64,000 nt of DNA, from positions 119,829,239 through 119,893,238 of the forward strand of contig OX578145.1 of assembly GCA_951213105.1 (NCBI GenBank), given 5' to 3'. Both the position numbers and the translations under genes were made by a program. The notes under the pieces are model-generated. The model searched no databases, was not told where the DNA came from, and saw only the letters and a list, made by a program, of their open reading frames with translations. Below are positions 10,601-22,300 of the stretch, one piece after another. The DNA comes from Amaurobius ferox. Taxonomy: Eukaryota; Arthropoda; Arachnida; Araneae; Amaurobiidae. The first letter of the stretch is position 1, and the number at the start of each line of letters is the position of its first letter.

Positions 10601-11280
10601 AAAATCGATCCCAAATATCTGCCCAAATGGGACTAAAACGCTCGATGTTGGAGGCTATCCATATGCAGGTTTTAACATAGGAATTGGATAGACAGCTAAG
10701 GCTTAAAATTCTCACTTGCCAGTCACCAAATGGTGATCATACTTCAAAAACCAGGGATTAACGAAATTTCTAATACCGGTCAAACTCTGTAATAGCTTAA
10801 AATGACTCTTCTCTCTAAATCACCAAATAATCCTGCCTGTGGAGTGAGAAAAATCTGTCTGTAATCATTGCAATACTGCTACTGCCCCTCTGTAGTTCTG
10901 TTCTACTAGCCAATCGTAATTTATTATTCTTGAAGTCAAGAATGAGTACAATCCATATTCTTATCCTTTCCCTCCCTGTAATCTGATGTGTTTTGAGACA
11001 TTTCTGGACACAATCTTTGACGTCTGCGCTCTATCCAATAAACACCTAAAATAAATTTTGAAAATTTATTAAATGTCAAAAATGAGAAGACAGCAATAAT
11101 AAATGCATGTTAACAATATTACTCATTAAACAGTAAATATATTTCTGTGAACTATCTTTGTGTTATTAGAAAAAAAAAGTTTTATGTTTTACCAATTTCT
11201 TAAATTTTTCCTAATTTTGTTAAATCCCCATCTCCTTTGCTTCAAATAATAGATCTTACAAAAGTAGATCTGCTAAAGGG
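7680..11280. other. AT-rich non-coding region
   Basis: No convincing gene. Contains a minus-strand copy of the GGGTCATTCCATGT motif (8472-8485), a 28 bp duplication GTTTTTAAATGATTATTATG near 9678 and 9715, and an inverted repeat at 9995-10082. It could be intergenic or an intron of the BTB gene if 5' UTR exons lie here. Confidence 0.4.
9995..10082. repeat. Inverted repeat (hairpin)
   Basis: Arms CCAATTTATAAA..AACACTAGT.GTGA and TCACCACTAGTGTT..TTATAAATTGG enclose about 30 bp. This is a MITE-like foldback of about 88 bp. No target duplication is obvious. Confidence 0.55.
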
Positions 11281-11288
11281 AATTTTTC

Positions 11289-12006
11289 GGTACTTATCGG
11301 TTATAGGGACCATGGGTTATCGACTACTTTTCCGAGTTGTCGCCAACAGGAACATTGGCGATATAATCCGATACGAGAAATTCACTATAAACACAATGAT
11401 TACAATTTAATATATAATGGGGTTTGATCACTTTTACTTAACAAAAAAATATTGTGTTACATTGAAATTTGTGGCGGCCCAAACTCAGCTATTGCCGATA
11501 AAATGTCATTAAATTTATCACTTCCAGTAACGCTTCGCCACATAAATTCTGCGAGATATGAGTCCAAGTGCTGTCTCGCAGTGCCTCTGTGCTTTTTGCT
11601 ACGCCATTTCACAGATCCCCAGAGTCTCTATGGTCTGCGTATGAGTCCTGGTTTCAGGATCCATGAAGTTATACCGATGGTTTACTTTCAAATGTTGAAA
11701 GTTGGTGTAAGCCATGAAATATGAAAACAGCGCCACCTAATCATCAACCGGTATAATCTAGAATTTGGCGTGGTCGCTGCATGCTGCCTTGTTTGGCTTT
11801 TTGTTAGTTGAGTTTTGGCCGCCACAAATTTCAATGTAACACAGTATTTTTTTGTTAGGTAAAGTTGATCAAACCCATTATACATTAAATTGTAATCATT
11901 GTGTTTGTAGTGAATTTCTCGTATCAGGTTATATCGCCAACATTCATGTTGGCGACAACTCGGAAAAGTAATCTGTAACCCATGGTCCCTATAACCGATA
12001 AGTACC
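11289..12006. mobile_element. Long-TIR DNA transposon (non-autonomous), perfect 8 bp TSD
   Basis: The left arm (11289-~11495) and right arm (~11805-12006) are near-identical inverted repeats of about 200-215 bp beginning GGTACTTATCGGTTATAGGG. Both ends are flanked by AATTTTTC (11281-11288 and 12007-12014), so the boundaries are exact. The ~300 bp centre encodes nothing recognisable. An 8 bp duplication with very long inverted repeats would fit Mutator-like, Merlin or P-type elements; hAT ends normally start CA or TA, unlike these. Open frames at 11452-11724 and 11688-12008 cross the arms and are incidental. Confidence 0.85.
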
Positions 12007-12235
12007 AATTTTTCTTACTAAGTTCAGGCATAGTGGTACCTCACACCTGACTGAAGTACTTGTCTACTCAAGACATGGGGAGAAGGATTGGTTCTTTGTT
12101 TGACTTATGTCTACCTGTATAATAAACCTGTAGATATGTGTGATATATCTGTAAATTTCTAAATTATTATATAAAATATTTAATCATAATTTTGCATAAT
12201 ATTAAGCAAGTTGAAAAATTGCATGTTCAGAAAAC

Positions 12236-12290
12236 GACGAAGTGGACCATTATACCCCAGTCCCTGGGTACAATGGTCCACTTTGTCACT
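12236..12290. repeat. Hairpin of two head-to-head transposon-end motifs
   Basis: AAGTGGACCATTATACCCCAG is followed after three bases by CTGGGTACAATGGTCCACTT, an almost perfect palindrome. A third copy (AGTAGTCCATTGTACCCCAG) lies at 13450-13469. The motif looks like the terminal repeat of a DNA transposon; 12265-13469 could be one element of about 1.2 kb. The interior is AT-rich and shows no transposase. Confidence 0.45.
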
Positions 12291-13635
12291 TGTTATTTAA
12301 AAAATTATACAGCAAAATGTAATTGAAATTATTGTTTATTATAAGTGAACTAGAAACTACTTGGCGTTTCCCAGGATTTAAAGCTGGGATTAATTAAATT
12401 CATTAAATTTTTTTTTTTTGAAATGTTTAGTGACCTGCTGCATGAGCACATGCTGCTCAGATATGTAATATGCCTTTGTGCTGGACACATTATATTAATA
12501 TTTCGATTCTAGTTTTAGCTCATAATCCAAATAAATCCTTAAACAGATGATGTCACTTCCTACAGTATTCTAGATCTATGACCTCTCAATCCCATATCAA
12601 GGATGCTCTATCCAATTCCAAAATATCCACTCCTATAAATAAATAAATAAGATGAATTTGTCCCATTTTCCCGTACATCTCAACTTCCAGGGGAGTCTGA
12701 AGCATGCTAGATTCGTTTAAAAAATCAAAGACATGCCTTGGATAAAAAAATTATAATTTATCAACGGATGTGTTTATAAAAAGCTTTTTTTTCTGGTGTG
12801 GTTTGTGATATTTTAAGCACCTATTGAAAAAAAAAAAGGAATGTTGGATGGCGCATCAATTTTATTATATCGTAGTATAAAAATCAGTGGTTTAAAATGC
12901 ACAAAAAGTATATATATATTTAAAAATTAGTTAAAATTTGCCTTTTCATCATATGGACTCTGATTAAAATTTGTTTGAAAAAGAATTTTTCAATCTTTCC
13001 GATGGTGTTAAGATGGAAACTCTGTGATTATATTTTAAGTTGCTAAGGGATCGATTTGTGTGGATATCAGCCAGTATTGTAATCATACTGTCAAGTAAAT
13101 GGTTTTTGTACTTATTTATTTTACTTTTTGTACTTATTTTGCACTTTATTTTGTACAGCACAGGCTGTGTTGTAATCATGCTGTCAAGTAAATGGTTGTT
13201 CTACTTATTATTGGCCTTTTTGTCCCACTCGACATCACACCTTTCATAAGTATTTTTGTGATTTTCACTGACTAAACGTGGTTTGCGATACCATGTTCTA
13301 TGATAATTTTTGTTTCTCTTAATGTTTAATACCACCCCTCTGAGTTTGTCGCCGCTTCAAGCCAACACCCCTGTATAGACAATATGTATGCTCATTTAAA
13401 GGGATAATTTTGCTATTCATTTAGAAGAAAAACATTAAAATGTAAGAAAGTAGTCCATTGTACCCCAGTCTCCTTTATATTGAGTTTGTATTAATGCCAT
13501 TTATTTGAACTTTGTAAAGAGAAATTAAAGTAAATTATTTATGAGAAATTTATTTCTTTTTAATAAATTACTTTAGAAACATGCAGTAATGTCATTAAAG
13601 TGATTGTAAGATTTATTTATTTCTATTTCTTTTAG

Positions 13636-14433
13636 AATTCTATAATAATGGGAAAGAAGACTGATTTGGAATCTGTTCATCTTGTTAATCATTCAAAATG
13701 TATGTTAGCTAATTTTCAAAATTTTCGACAGGATGAGACTATGCTTGATGTAACATTAGCTTGTGATGGCCATAGATTGAAAGCACACAAACTCATTCTA
13801 TCTGCATGTAGTCCATTTTTTAAGGAACTGTTTGCTGAGAATCCATGTACCCACCCTATAATCATTTTAAGAAATTTTGAATTTGCAGATCTTAAAGCTG
13901 TTATTGATTTCCTTTACAAAGGAGAATTATCTGTACCCCGAGAGCGGTTATTGTCAGCATTAAAAGTTGCTGAAGAGTTGCAGATAAGAGGACTTAGACG
14001 TAGTGAGTCTAGCAAGGAAAAGTTTGAAAAGCTTTATAATCAAGTACGTGATAAATTGTCAAGCAAGAAAAAAAGAAAACGGCGACGTCATAATTCATCA
14101 GATTCAGAAGAAAAGGAGTACCTTAATGTTTCAGAGTCTGATGAAAATATTGTAGTATCAGATGAAAATTTAAGTGCTCATGATGACACTGTATTAGAAT
14201 CCCAATGCATGGATATGGAAACTAGTGTTCAAGTGGAGAATTCTATAGATGATAAAGAATTTAGACCTCTTGTTTTGCGAGTTGGTGATCGTGTTGTTAG
14301 TGATGACTCTAATTCCAATAATATATTAGAAGGAAAAGAAAGCAATGCTATTGATTCAGTGGAGCAAGAGTTATCTCATATTGATTCACAGAAAGAAAGT
14401 TCATCTTGCAAAGAAATTGAAGATCCATCTTTT
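13636..14433 (+). CDS. BTB zinc-finger transcription factor, first coding exon (BTB domain)
   Basis: Likely a nuclear sequence-specific transcription regulator of the arthropod tramtrack/lola BTB-ZF group. The exon follows an acceptor (TTTCTTTTAG, ending 13635); the ATG is at 13648, 12 bases inside. Coding continues for 262 codons to a consensus donor GTAAGT at 14434 (phase 0). Residues about 11-117 are a BTB/POZ domain with the hallmark DVTLACDGHRLKAHKLILSA, PFFKELF and IDFLYKGELSVP blocks; this domain mediates dimerisation. Residues 139-148 are a basic cluster (SKKKRKRRRH), a likely nuclear localisation signal, followed by an acidic serine-rich linker with no zinc fingers. Reading through the donor would add 24 residues before a stop at 14508, perhaps a short isoform. 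The zinc fingers are encoded at 48675-49082. The paralogue cannot be named. Confidence 0.9.
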
Positions 14434-15476
14434 GTAAGTATATGTTCCTTTCGTAATCATAGAATCCACCATTATGGAGGTGTTCCCAAATTTTGGAATC
14501 ACACCTAGTGTAGCATCAATAAATTAAGGTTTTGTGCTTATTTGCATTTTTCAACACTTAATAGCTAACAACTGTTATACTGCAAATTTGATAATATCTG
14601 TTATGATGTGACTGACTCTCAGTCATGCCATATCGGCCAACAGCATTGTTTGACTGACTGTCAATCACAATATGTGGTCACAAATTTGTGGGATATGGGC
14701 ATCATATTCCACCTACTTTTGATATTTTTTGTCTACAAAACTAAATACTAAAGTACAAAAACTCATACTTTTGAGAAAAATGGCTTAATTTTTGAAGGAG
14801 AACTCCTGTTTTTCAATAATTTTTCTATATATTAAAAAGAAATTTTAATAATTAGTCAAGTAAAAGTAATATTTTTGATTATAGATAATGTTGTTCATAT
14901 GGTTTTTGAAATTTTGCTGTTCATAAAGTTTTTAAAACTTTTCTCTTCATAAAGTTTTGTTAACACTTTATCTACCTCAAGCCTAAAAATAGGCATTTTG
15001 ATGCCAATTTCATGAGCTGATTAATAGGCTTTTGCAAGTGTTATTTTTTTGCAGTAACTCTTAAAGCTTAGATGTGCAGTTTCGTTAGTGGATTCAAGAC
15101 TATGTGAGTGATGGCCACATGTTCTTGAGGATTTAAATAATTTTTAGATTTCTTTATCTAAAACCCAGACACCAAATAAATGTTAAAAAAATAAAATAAA
15201 AATTAAATTAATGTTTCATTCTAATATAGCAATGCACTATATCACCCTTTTCAGAGTAAGGTTTGTTTACATTTTTATTTAAAAGTTTTACAGCACACAT
15301 TCTTACACGATATGCAAAACCAAGCCGGTATTACGCGAGAATCTGCACTTAAGTTAACCAATGTTTCCATGTAGGCAATGAAACCACAGCTGGTAGATTA
15401 AGTGTTAAGAGCCCTTTTATAGTTGAATTTGGACAAATGTGGAACTAATTATATATTGATACATATGCAGTATATA
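14434..15476. other. Intron of BTB-ZF gene, AT-rich
   Basis: Start of the ~15.2 kb intron. No element protein was recognised here. The segment 15451-15467 (ATATATTGATACATATG) is repeated exactly at 17736-17752, on the far side of the Helitron. Confidence 0.6.
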
Positions 15477-17727
15477 TCTTAAATAATAAAAGGCAATGTC
15501 TGTGTGTCTGTCTTATACACTATATGTTCACGTCGGAGAGCTACGAAATTTGGCAATTAGAGACCTGGGGGGGGGGGGGGGGGGGGAAGGGGACACGTGA
15601 AAACCGATTTTTAAAATTTTAATTATTTTTTTGTTATTTAATGTTTTATGCGATTTCGACCATTTTTTGCCCTTTTTTCTCCACGATCCGGACAACGTAG
15701 AAAAAAACAAATCACACCACTGGAAAGAACAGACAATTGCGAGTAAAAATATATCAATTTCAACTCTCAATTTCGATTTCTAATATTTTTTAAAGATTTT
15801 AAAACAAAAGTCACTTTTGGCTCAAAAAAAACAATTTTTGGTTTTTAAATTCTCGCATAGTGAAAAGTACTCATAATTTCCACTAATAATTTACATTTTT
15901 AGAAAGCTGAAATATCTGGCATTCTTACAAGTCTAATCTGGTCCAGAAATAATGAAAATTGCCTTCAGGATCGCAATTTTAAAGATGTCATGATTTTAAA
16001 TTTCTCGGCAATCGGCTCAGTTCTTCAATGGCATTTTCCCCCCATCCGCAGTAGTTTCTTCCCCGTCTCCATGGAGACCGCACTTTCGGTTTTAAATGAA
16101 TTAAGAGCCTAGCATAAGTGTTGTATACATCGGGCGAAATTATTATATATGATATTTTAAATGGATATTTTTAAATGGATATTTTAAATAATTTAAATGA
16201 TTGAATTGTGGTGATGTATTTGAAATTATTATATTTATGGATTGGTGGAACGATATGGATGATTTTTTGATTTTAAATGGATATTTTAATTTATGGATAT
16301 TTTAATTTATGGATATTTTAATTTATAGATATTTTAAATGGATATTTTAATTTTATGGCTATTTTAAATGATGGAACGAGGATGGTGGAATTAAGAGCCT
16401 AGCATATGGTCATTATAAAATTTAAATTAGCGCACGGGAAGTTAGCGTGCGAGAATTGCACTCGGTAAGCCTGGGTTCGATTCCCGCCACTGATGCTGAG
16501 TACGATCACGTTAAACATATGGGTCGATAATTCCTTCCGAGAGGTTGGTGGCAGGGAAAGGAGATTACGGTCTCTGTGGATGCCTCCCCCACTGGGTTCC
16601 GGTCCAAATTGGGTGAATAAAAAGAAAGTTATGGAGATTGTCGCGGAGGGCGCGGTAGCCCAGTGGTTAGCGTGCGGGAATTTCACTCGGTAGGCCCGGG
16701 TTCGATTCCCTCCACTGACAAAACTGCTGCTGTCTTCACGCGGAGTACAATCATGTTAAACATCTGGGTCCGTAAGTCCTTCCGAGAGGTTGGTGGTAGA
16801 GGGAGGAGGGTACGGACCCTGTGGATGACTCTCCCACTGGGTTCTGCTCTAAATTGGGTGAATAAAAAGAAGGTTATGGAGATTGTCGCGGAGGGCGCGG
16901 TAGCCCAGTGGTTAGCACGCGGGAATTGCACTCGGTAGGCTCAGGTTCGATTACCGCCACTGCCAAAACTGCTGCCATTTTCACGCGGAGTACGATCATG
17001 TTAAACATGTGGGTCCGTAAGTCCTTCCAAGAGGTTGGTGGTAGAGGAAGGAGGTACGGACCCTGTGGATGACTCTCCCACTGGGTTCCGGTCTAAATTA
17101 GGTGAATAAAAAGAAGGTTATGGAGATTGTTGCGGAGGGCGCGGTAGCCCAGTGGTTAGCGCGCGGGAATTGCACTCGGTAGGCTCGGGTTTAATTACCG
17201 CCATTGCCAAAACTGCTGCCGTGTTCATGCGGAGTACGATCACGTTAAACATGTGGGTACGTAAGTCCTTCCGGGAGGTTGGTGGTAGAGGAAGAAGGTT
17301 ACGGTCCCTGTAGATGACTCTCCCACTGGGTTCCGGTCTAAATTGGGTGAATAAAAAGAAGGTTATGGAGATTGTCGTGGAGGGCGCGGTAGCCCAGTGG
17401 TTAGCGCGCGGGAATTGCACTCGGTAGATCTGGGTTCGATTCCCGCCACTGCCAAAACTGCCGCCGTGTTCAGGCGGAGTACGATCACGTTAAACATGTG
17501 GGATCGTAAGTCCTTCCGAGAGGTTGGTGGTAGGGGAAGGAGGGTACGATCCCTGTGGATGCCTCCCCCACTCAGTTCCGGTCTGAATTGGGTGGCACTT
17601 CCTGGCCGTCCAAACAGTTACCTTACACCTTACTGGTAGGTCGCGCCAGCGAGTGTGCCACGGTTAGAATTTGCCACGGTCAGAATTTTCAAGGGTAGCG
17701 AACTGGCTGGTCGCCAAAGGCGGCTAG
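15477..17727 (+). mobile_element. Probable non-autonomous Helitron carrying a SINE-derived array
   Basis: The 5' end reads A then TCTTAAATAATAAAAGGC, like the TC..ATAATAAAAGG starts of many animal Helitrons. The 3' end reads TCGCCAAAGGCGGCTAG then T: a small hairpin (CGCC-AAA-GGCG, 17712-17722) next to CTAG, with insertion between A and T. No Rep/helicase coding is present. Inside are a 20-G homopolymer (15567-15586), an ATTTTAAATGGAT microsatellite-like stretch (16140-16380) bounded by GAATTAAGAGCCTAGCAT copies (about 16096 and 16388), and the SINE array 16411-17640. The hairpin is shorter and closer to CTAG than usual, so the call is tentative. Confidence 0.5.
16411..17640 (+). repeat. Tandem array of five tRNA-derived SINE monomers (~245 bp period)
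   Basis: Box A matches TAGCCCAGTGG start at 16656, 16901, 17145 and 17390 (spacing 245, 244, 245). A first monomer at 16411 has a damaged box A but an intact box B GGTTCGATTCC (16474-16484). Each monomer has the tRNA-like part, then CTTCCGAGAGGTTGGTGG, then CACTGGGTTCCGGTCTAAAT. The first four end GGGTGAATAAAAAGAA; only the last continues into GTTACCTTACACCTT, the SINE 3' tail. None has the 5S head seen at 7345-7465. Open frames here are non-functional. Confidence 0.85.
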
Positions 17728-17832
17728 TATACAATATATATTGATACATATGTATTCATTTTATTACAATGTACCTGCCTCTGGGAGTGTTGTCGCTACA
17801 TAAAGTTTGATTTAACCGGGGTTAAAGGGTCA

Positions 17833-17849
17833 CCCCCCCCCCCCCCCCC
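17833..17849 (+). repeat. C homopolymer
   Basis: A run of 17 C in an otherwise AT-rich flank (17728-18033), followed at 17975-18033 by a TA microsatellite into which the mariner inserted. Its length may be unreliable. Confidence 0.7.
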
Positions 17850-18033
17850 ATCCAATTTTTGGTACTTTGCTTTCAAATTTTCCTTTTCGGACTGATATTT
17901 AAATCCTCTTTCTTGTGCTGCTATTCGCCATCTAAGTGTGTTTGCTGTTTTTACTTTGATAATTCCTGTATTTACAGTTATTTATACAATATATATATAT
18001 ATAAAATATATAATATATATATATATATATATA

Positions 18034-19355
18034 CGAGGTAGGGTCAAAAAGTTCCCGGAATAGGTCAATTACAAATTATTAAAAAATAGAACAATAATTT
18101 TAACTTATTGGCCTTCAAAGTATTGTCCTCCTGCATCCACAAACTTGTTTTAGCATTCGTATAACTGTTCAAAACACTCCTGAAATCCATTTCTTGAGAA
18201 GTCCTTCAGTTGCTTCGTCGCATTTTTGATCATCTCATCTGAATCCACAAAACGGTGTCCCTTCAATTTCATTTTCAGCCATGGAAACAGGTAAAAATCT
18301 GCTGGTGCTAGGTCGGGAGAATAAGGAGGGTGTTCTAGAGTGGTAACACTGTTTCTGGCAAGGTACTTTTTCACAATCAAAGCGCGATGTGGTGGAGCAT
18401 TGTCGTGTAAAAGAAACCAATCGTTTGTTGCCCATTTTTCAGGTCATTTTTGCCTGATTGCATCTCGTAGTCATTTAAGGATCTCCAGGTAAAGTTCTTT
18501 ATTGACAGTTTGGCCTTGAGGAATAAATTCGTAGTGAATAACGCCCTTGTAATCGAAAAACACCTCCAACATCACTTTTCCTTCGGCTTTTGTCCAAGCG
18601 AAATTTTTCCTTCCTTGGTGATGTTTTTGCTTTCCATTCACTTGACTGACGTTTTGTCTGAGGGTCGTAAAGAAAGCACCATGTCTCATCACCTGTCACG
18701 ATTTTCTTCAAGAAGCTGTCATCTTCATCAGCCATGTCAATCAAATCCCTGGACATGTTCACTCTCATTTCTTTTTATTCAGGTGATAACATTTTTGGAA
18801 CCATGTGCAAACAAACACAATGCATGTTCAAATTATCATGAAGAATGCTGTGAACACTCCCATGTGAAATTCCAAGTTCAGAAATAATAGCATCAATGGT
18901 TATTCGTCTGTCCGCACGCACGATTTCTCGAACGCGCTTAACATTCTCATCTGCGGTGGAAGAGGAGGGCCGCCCAGTCCGAAGATCATCTCCGATGTTT
19001 GTGCAACTTTCACGAAATCGCTTATGCCACTTGTACATAGCCGTTTTTTTGCATGGCATCATTTCCGTATGCTTTCTTCAGCATCTCGAGCGTCTCAGAA
19101 GGTAATTTCTCGAGCAAAACACAGAATTTGATGTTTGCACGCTACTCCAAAGACGACATTTCAAAATCCGACGGATGAAAATTTCGCGTTGTCAGAAATG
19201 ATCTGCAGCTAACGCCGACAGTACCGGAAATGAATTCCAGATGGCTGTGTGTTTTCCTTATTAGTGCTGCCAACCTCCAAAAGAGATATTTCCCCTCCAA
19301 CGAACACCTGCGTGAATGTAAGCGATCATTCCAGGAACTTATTGACTCTACCTCG
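18034..19355 (-). mobile_element. mariner (Tc1/mariner superfamily) element
   Basis: Terminal inverted repeats start CGAGGTAGGGTCAAAAAGTT (18034) and end AACTTATTGACTCTACCTCG (19355), flanked by TA at 18032-18033 and 19356-19357. The length of 1322 bp is typical of mariner. The transposase remnant runs on the minus strand and fills most of the interior. Confidence 0.9.
18150..19062 (-). pseudogene. mariner transposase, inactivated
   Basis: Cut-and-paste transposase remnant. The N-terminal part (19062-18775) holds the two helix-turn-helix DNA-binding regions (YKWHKRF, DDLRTGRPSSS, ITIDAIISELGISHGSV). A TAA stop follows SPE at about 18774. The catalytic domain shows VTGDETWCF (about 18693), HDNAPPHRA (about 18400) and HPPYSPDLAPADFYLFP; the last two Asp are separated by 34 residues, so the DD34D triad is visible. 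Besides the stop there is a frameshift near 18650 and further stops near 18470, so no active enzyme is made. Upstream residues to the left inverted repeat are also degenerate. Confidence 0.85.
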
Positions 19356-22300
19356 TATATGTATTTTGCATCATCACTCTTTATTACTTAATAACTTTAG
19401 TAGTTTTAAATATTCATATTTGTGTTGGGGGGGGGGAAGAAAAAAGGAACATTATGACTTTATGATATACTAAAACATTCTATCTCATTCTATCATTCAA
19501 AATATTCTAAATTCTCAAACTTGTAAAAACCTAAAAATCATTCTTCTGAAAACACTGAAATACACTCTGAAAAAGTTCTAAAGTTCCTCTAACCTGAAAT
19601 AAACCATTCTAAGTTTCTTAAACCTGAAAACATTTTAATAATAAACTGAATTCTTAAATAAACAGAAAGTGGACCTATTGACCAGTTTCCCTACGTGTAC
19701 AAATATGTACTCTTGTAAAATATTAAAAATGGCACTTTACCTAAAAATAAAAACATTAAAAGTAAAAGAAAGAACACAGATTTTAGGTTTTCAAAATCTA
19801 ACGTTTATTAAAATTTTAAACTTCACTTTTAAAATAATTTTCAAAACATTTTACAACATCTCATTAACTAAACAAATCAAATAAACAACTTAAATAAATA
19901 AATAAAAGGAATGGCCGGTCGTATAGTGGTAAAAAAAAAACCGTTAGAATATTAAATTTTAAAGTTAACAATATTAAACTTATACAATTATTTGTCTAAA
20001 CTAAAATTTGGGATAAAAGAACATCAGTTAGCCAAAAGGGAATTTAGAACAAAATTTAAAGAAGATAACCACAGGATTCGCAACTTAAAATATATAAGTG
20101 AAAGGGGTCTTAGTCATGCTAATTTAACTTAACTTTAAATTTTGCAAAAGAATAAAATTACTGAAAAGATATCACCCATAAACGGGAAAACGCTGAACGG
20201 CAGTAATAAAGTCCCGAGGACGAAATTGATGTCAGTCATCATCAGCTTGGGTGCAGTCCCTTCCTGCTCCAGAAGAGGCCAAACGGAGAAGTACCTCCCG
20301 TAGGGCATCGGTACATCAAGTGAGTCCAACCATTCAAGTGGAATATGGTGTTCCAAAACTCCGCGAAAAGAACACTCCCAAGGCCTGATCTGCACAAAAA
20401 CGGGCAGCTCCTTCACATCATAAAATTCTCAGCCGAGAGTAGCAGAGCGCCAGTGGACATCGCTCGGAACAAAAGAACAGACAGCTCCATCATCAAAACC
20501 GTGAAGTAAACAATTGGAGGTCCGGTCCTAGGACTCGGAAAATTTAAACTACACAGTCCACTATGAAAGAACAAATCCGACCTCCGGAACTAAACGATTA
20601 TTCCAAAGGCGCCGACGATACTTCAGTAGACATCAATCACTTCGCTCGCAACGTCATTTCAAGTAAAAAAAAACACTCTGCTATCAGGATTCCACACACA
20701 TTTACAGGCAGGCCGGGAAATAAGACGTTCGTTCCTCGGAGCGCATTTCGCTCGGCTCGCGCCGAGGCGCTGAAAACAACAACTCTATAAGACTACATTT
20801 TAGTTCCAATCAAAAGAGCAAAGAGAGCGAAAAAACGCGCGATTTTGCTTATATACTGCCAAACATCGCTGCCACAGATTGTAAACAAAATTATCGATGA
20901 ACGATAAAATAATTAATGACAGACGATTTTAATATTACGATCAACCAATTAAAAACTCGAAACGTTAAAGAAGAGAAATGGAATTTTAGAGCAGACGAAA
21001 ATTAAAAAGAAATGAAGTGAAACGATTTGGAAAATACGAATTCGGCAATAATTTAAATATGGACGATTCTGAAATATTTAAAATGCTGAAAATAGAATAA
21101 AACCGAAAAACTGCAATGAATTAACGAATTTTTAACAGAGAGCAATAAATTTGGAATCAAATTAAAGGGAATAAAAAGGGCAATAAATGGAATCACAAAT
21201 TAGCCAATTTAAATAAATTTAAATTGCTAAAATCTAAAAAGAACGAACTTTCGCCGTTTTTTACACAAAACCTATGGAATAGAATATATTTGAACAAAGA
21301 ATATCAAAAACCTAAACAATTGGAAGATGAATAACTAAATGAGAATGACTATGTAAATAAGACCCCTGAACACATTTAAACAAAAAGCAAAACTCCTAAA
21401 TTAATTAAATATCCAAAGGTATAACCCAACATTTGCAAAGTATCCTTATTGTTTTAACATGCTTCAGTATTTATGAAAATTTTTTTTGCAATCTATTCAA
21501 ATTTATATTGCATTTGTGCTAAATTTAGTAATAGAATTTGTTATTTTTTTAATTCAATTTTCGTCCAATTTTATTAGAAGAATTCTGTTGCTCGTATTCT
21601 CCTATTTTTTTCCAATATATCTTTTTCGGTATTCTTTTATCTATGTTAATACATTTATAATATAATTATTTGTATTATAATTTGACCTACTTCATACAGT
21701 TTATTAATTTAGTCAATTTCTTTTGTTTTAATTAGTATATTGCTATTATTCTTATATTAACTTATAATAAACAAATTTTGGTTCAATTATTCTAGTGCTG
21801 CCATTTATTGTTATTCCTTCTTACTTTTATTATTTTTGATTTTTGAATGGATAATTATATATAGTATGTGTTTAGTATTATGTATTGATGACTTATCGAA
21901 GCTCTTTCAAACTGTACTTTTCAGTACAATCTTTATTTTATTATATTATTTTATTAACCTTTACATTACGGCTCCAAGAATCCATTTTTTCAACTCCATA
22001 ACGGCAAAATAACTGAAAATTCCACCCCTCTAAATAAACACCTTCAATGACCTTGTCTTTTGTTCGTAACTCGTTTCCCCTTCAGTCAGGAGAAACTTGA
22101 AGGGCTGCAGGCATTCTTCGAATTTTTAGAAGAAGATTGAGAGTTTCAAGAGAATTTCAGTGGTCCAACTGTTGTACCAGCCGTAAGGAAAAGGTTAATA
22201 CTTATTTGGAATGGATTTTAAGTGAATCCAATTTTTACACTATTTGTATTATTTAATACTTAGTGTTTTATTTAATCAAGTTCAGAACTAATGTAACTAT

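Noticed and set aside
11452..12008. Two open frames at 11452-11724 and 11688-12008 as genes
   Set aside because: They run through the inverted repeat arms of the long-TIR element and match no family.
16656..17460. Genuine tRNA genes
   Set aside because: Good box A and B, but the acceptor and anticodon parts do not form a convincing cloverleaf and each copy is followed by SINE body sequence in a 245 bp array.
20135..20790. Coding genes in the GC-richer block
   Set aside because: Two short frames with no recognisable domain; the block could be part of an LTR or another repeat, but no ends were found.
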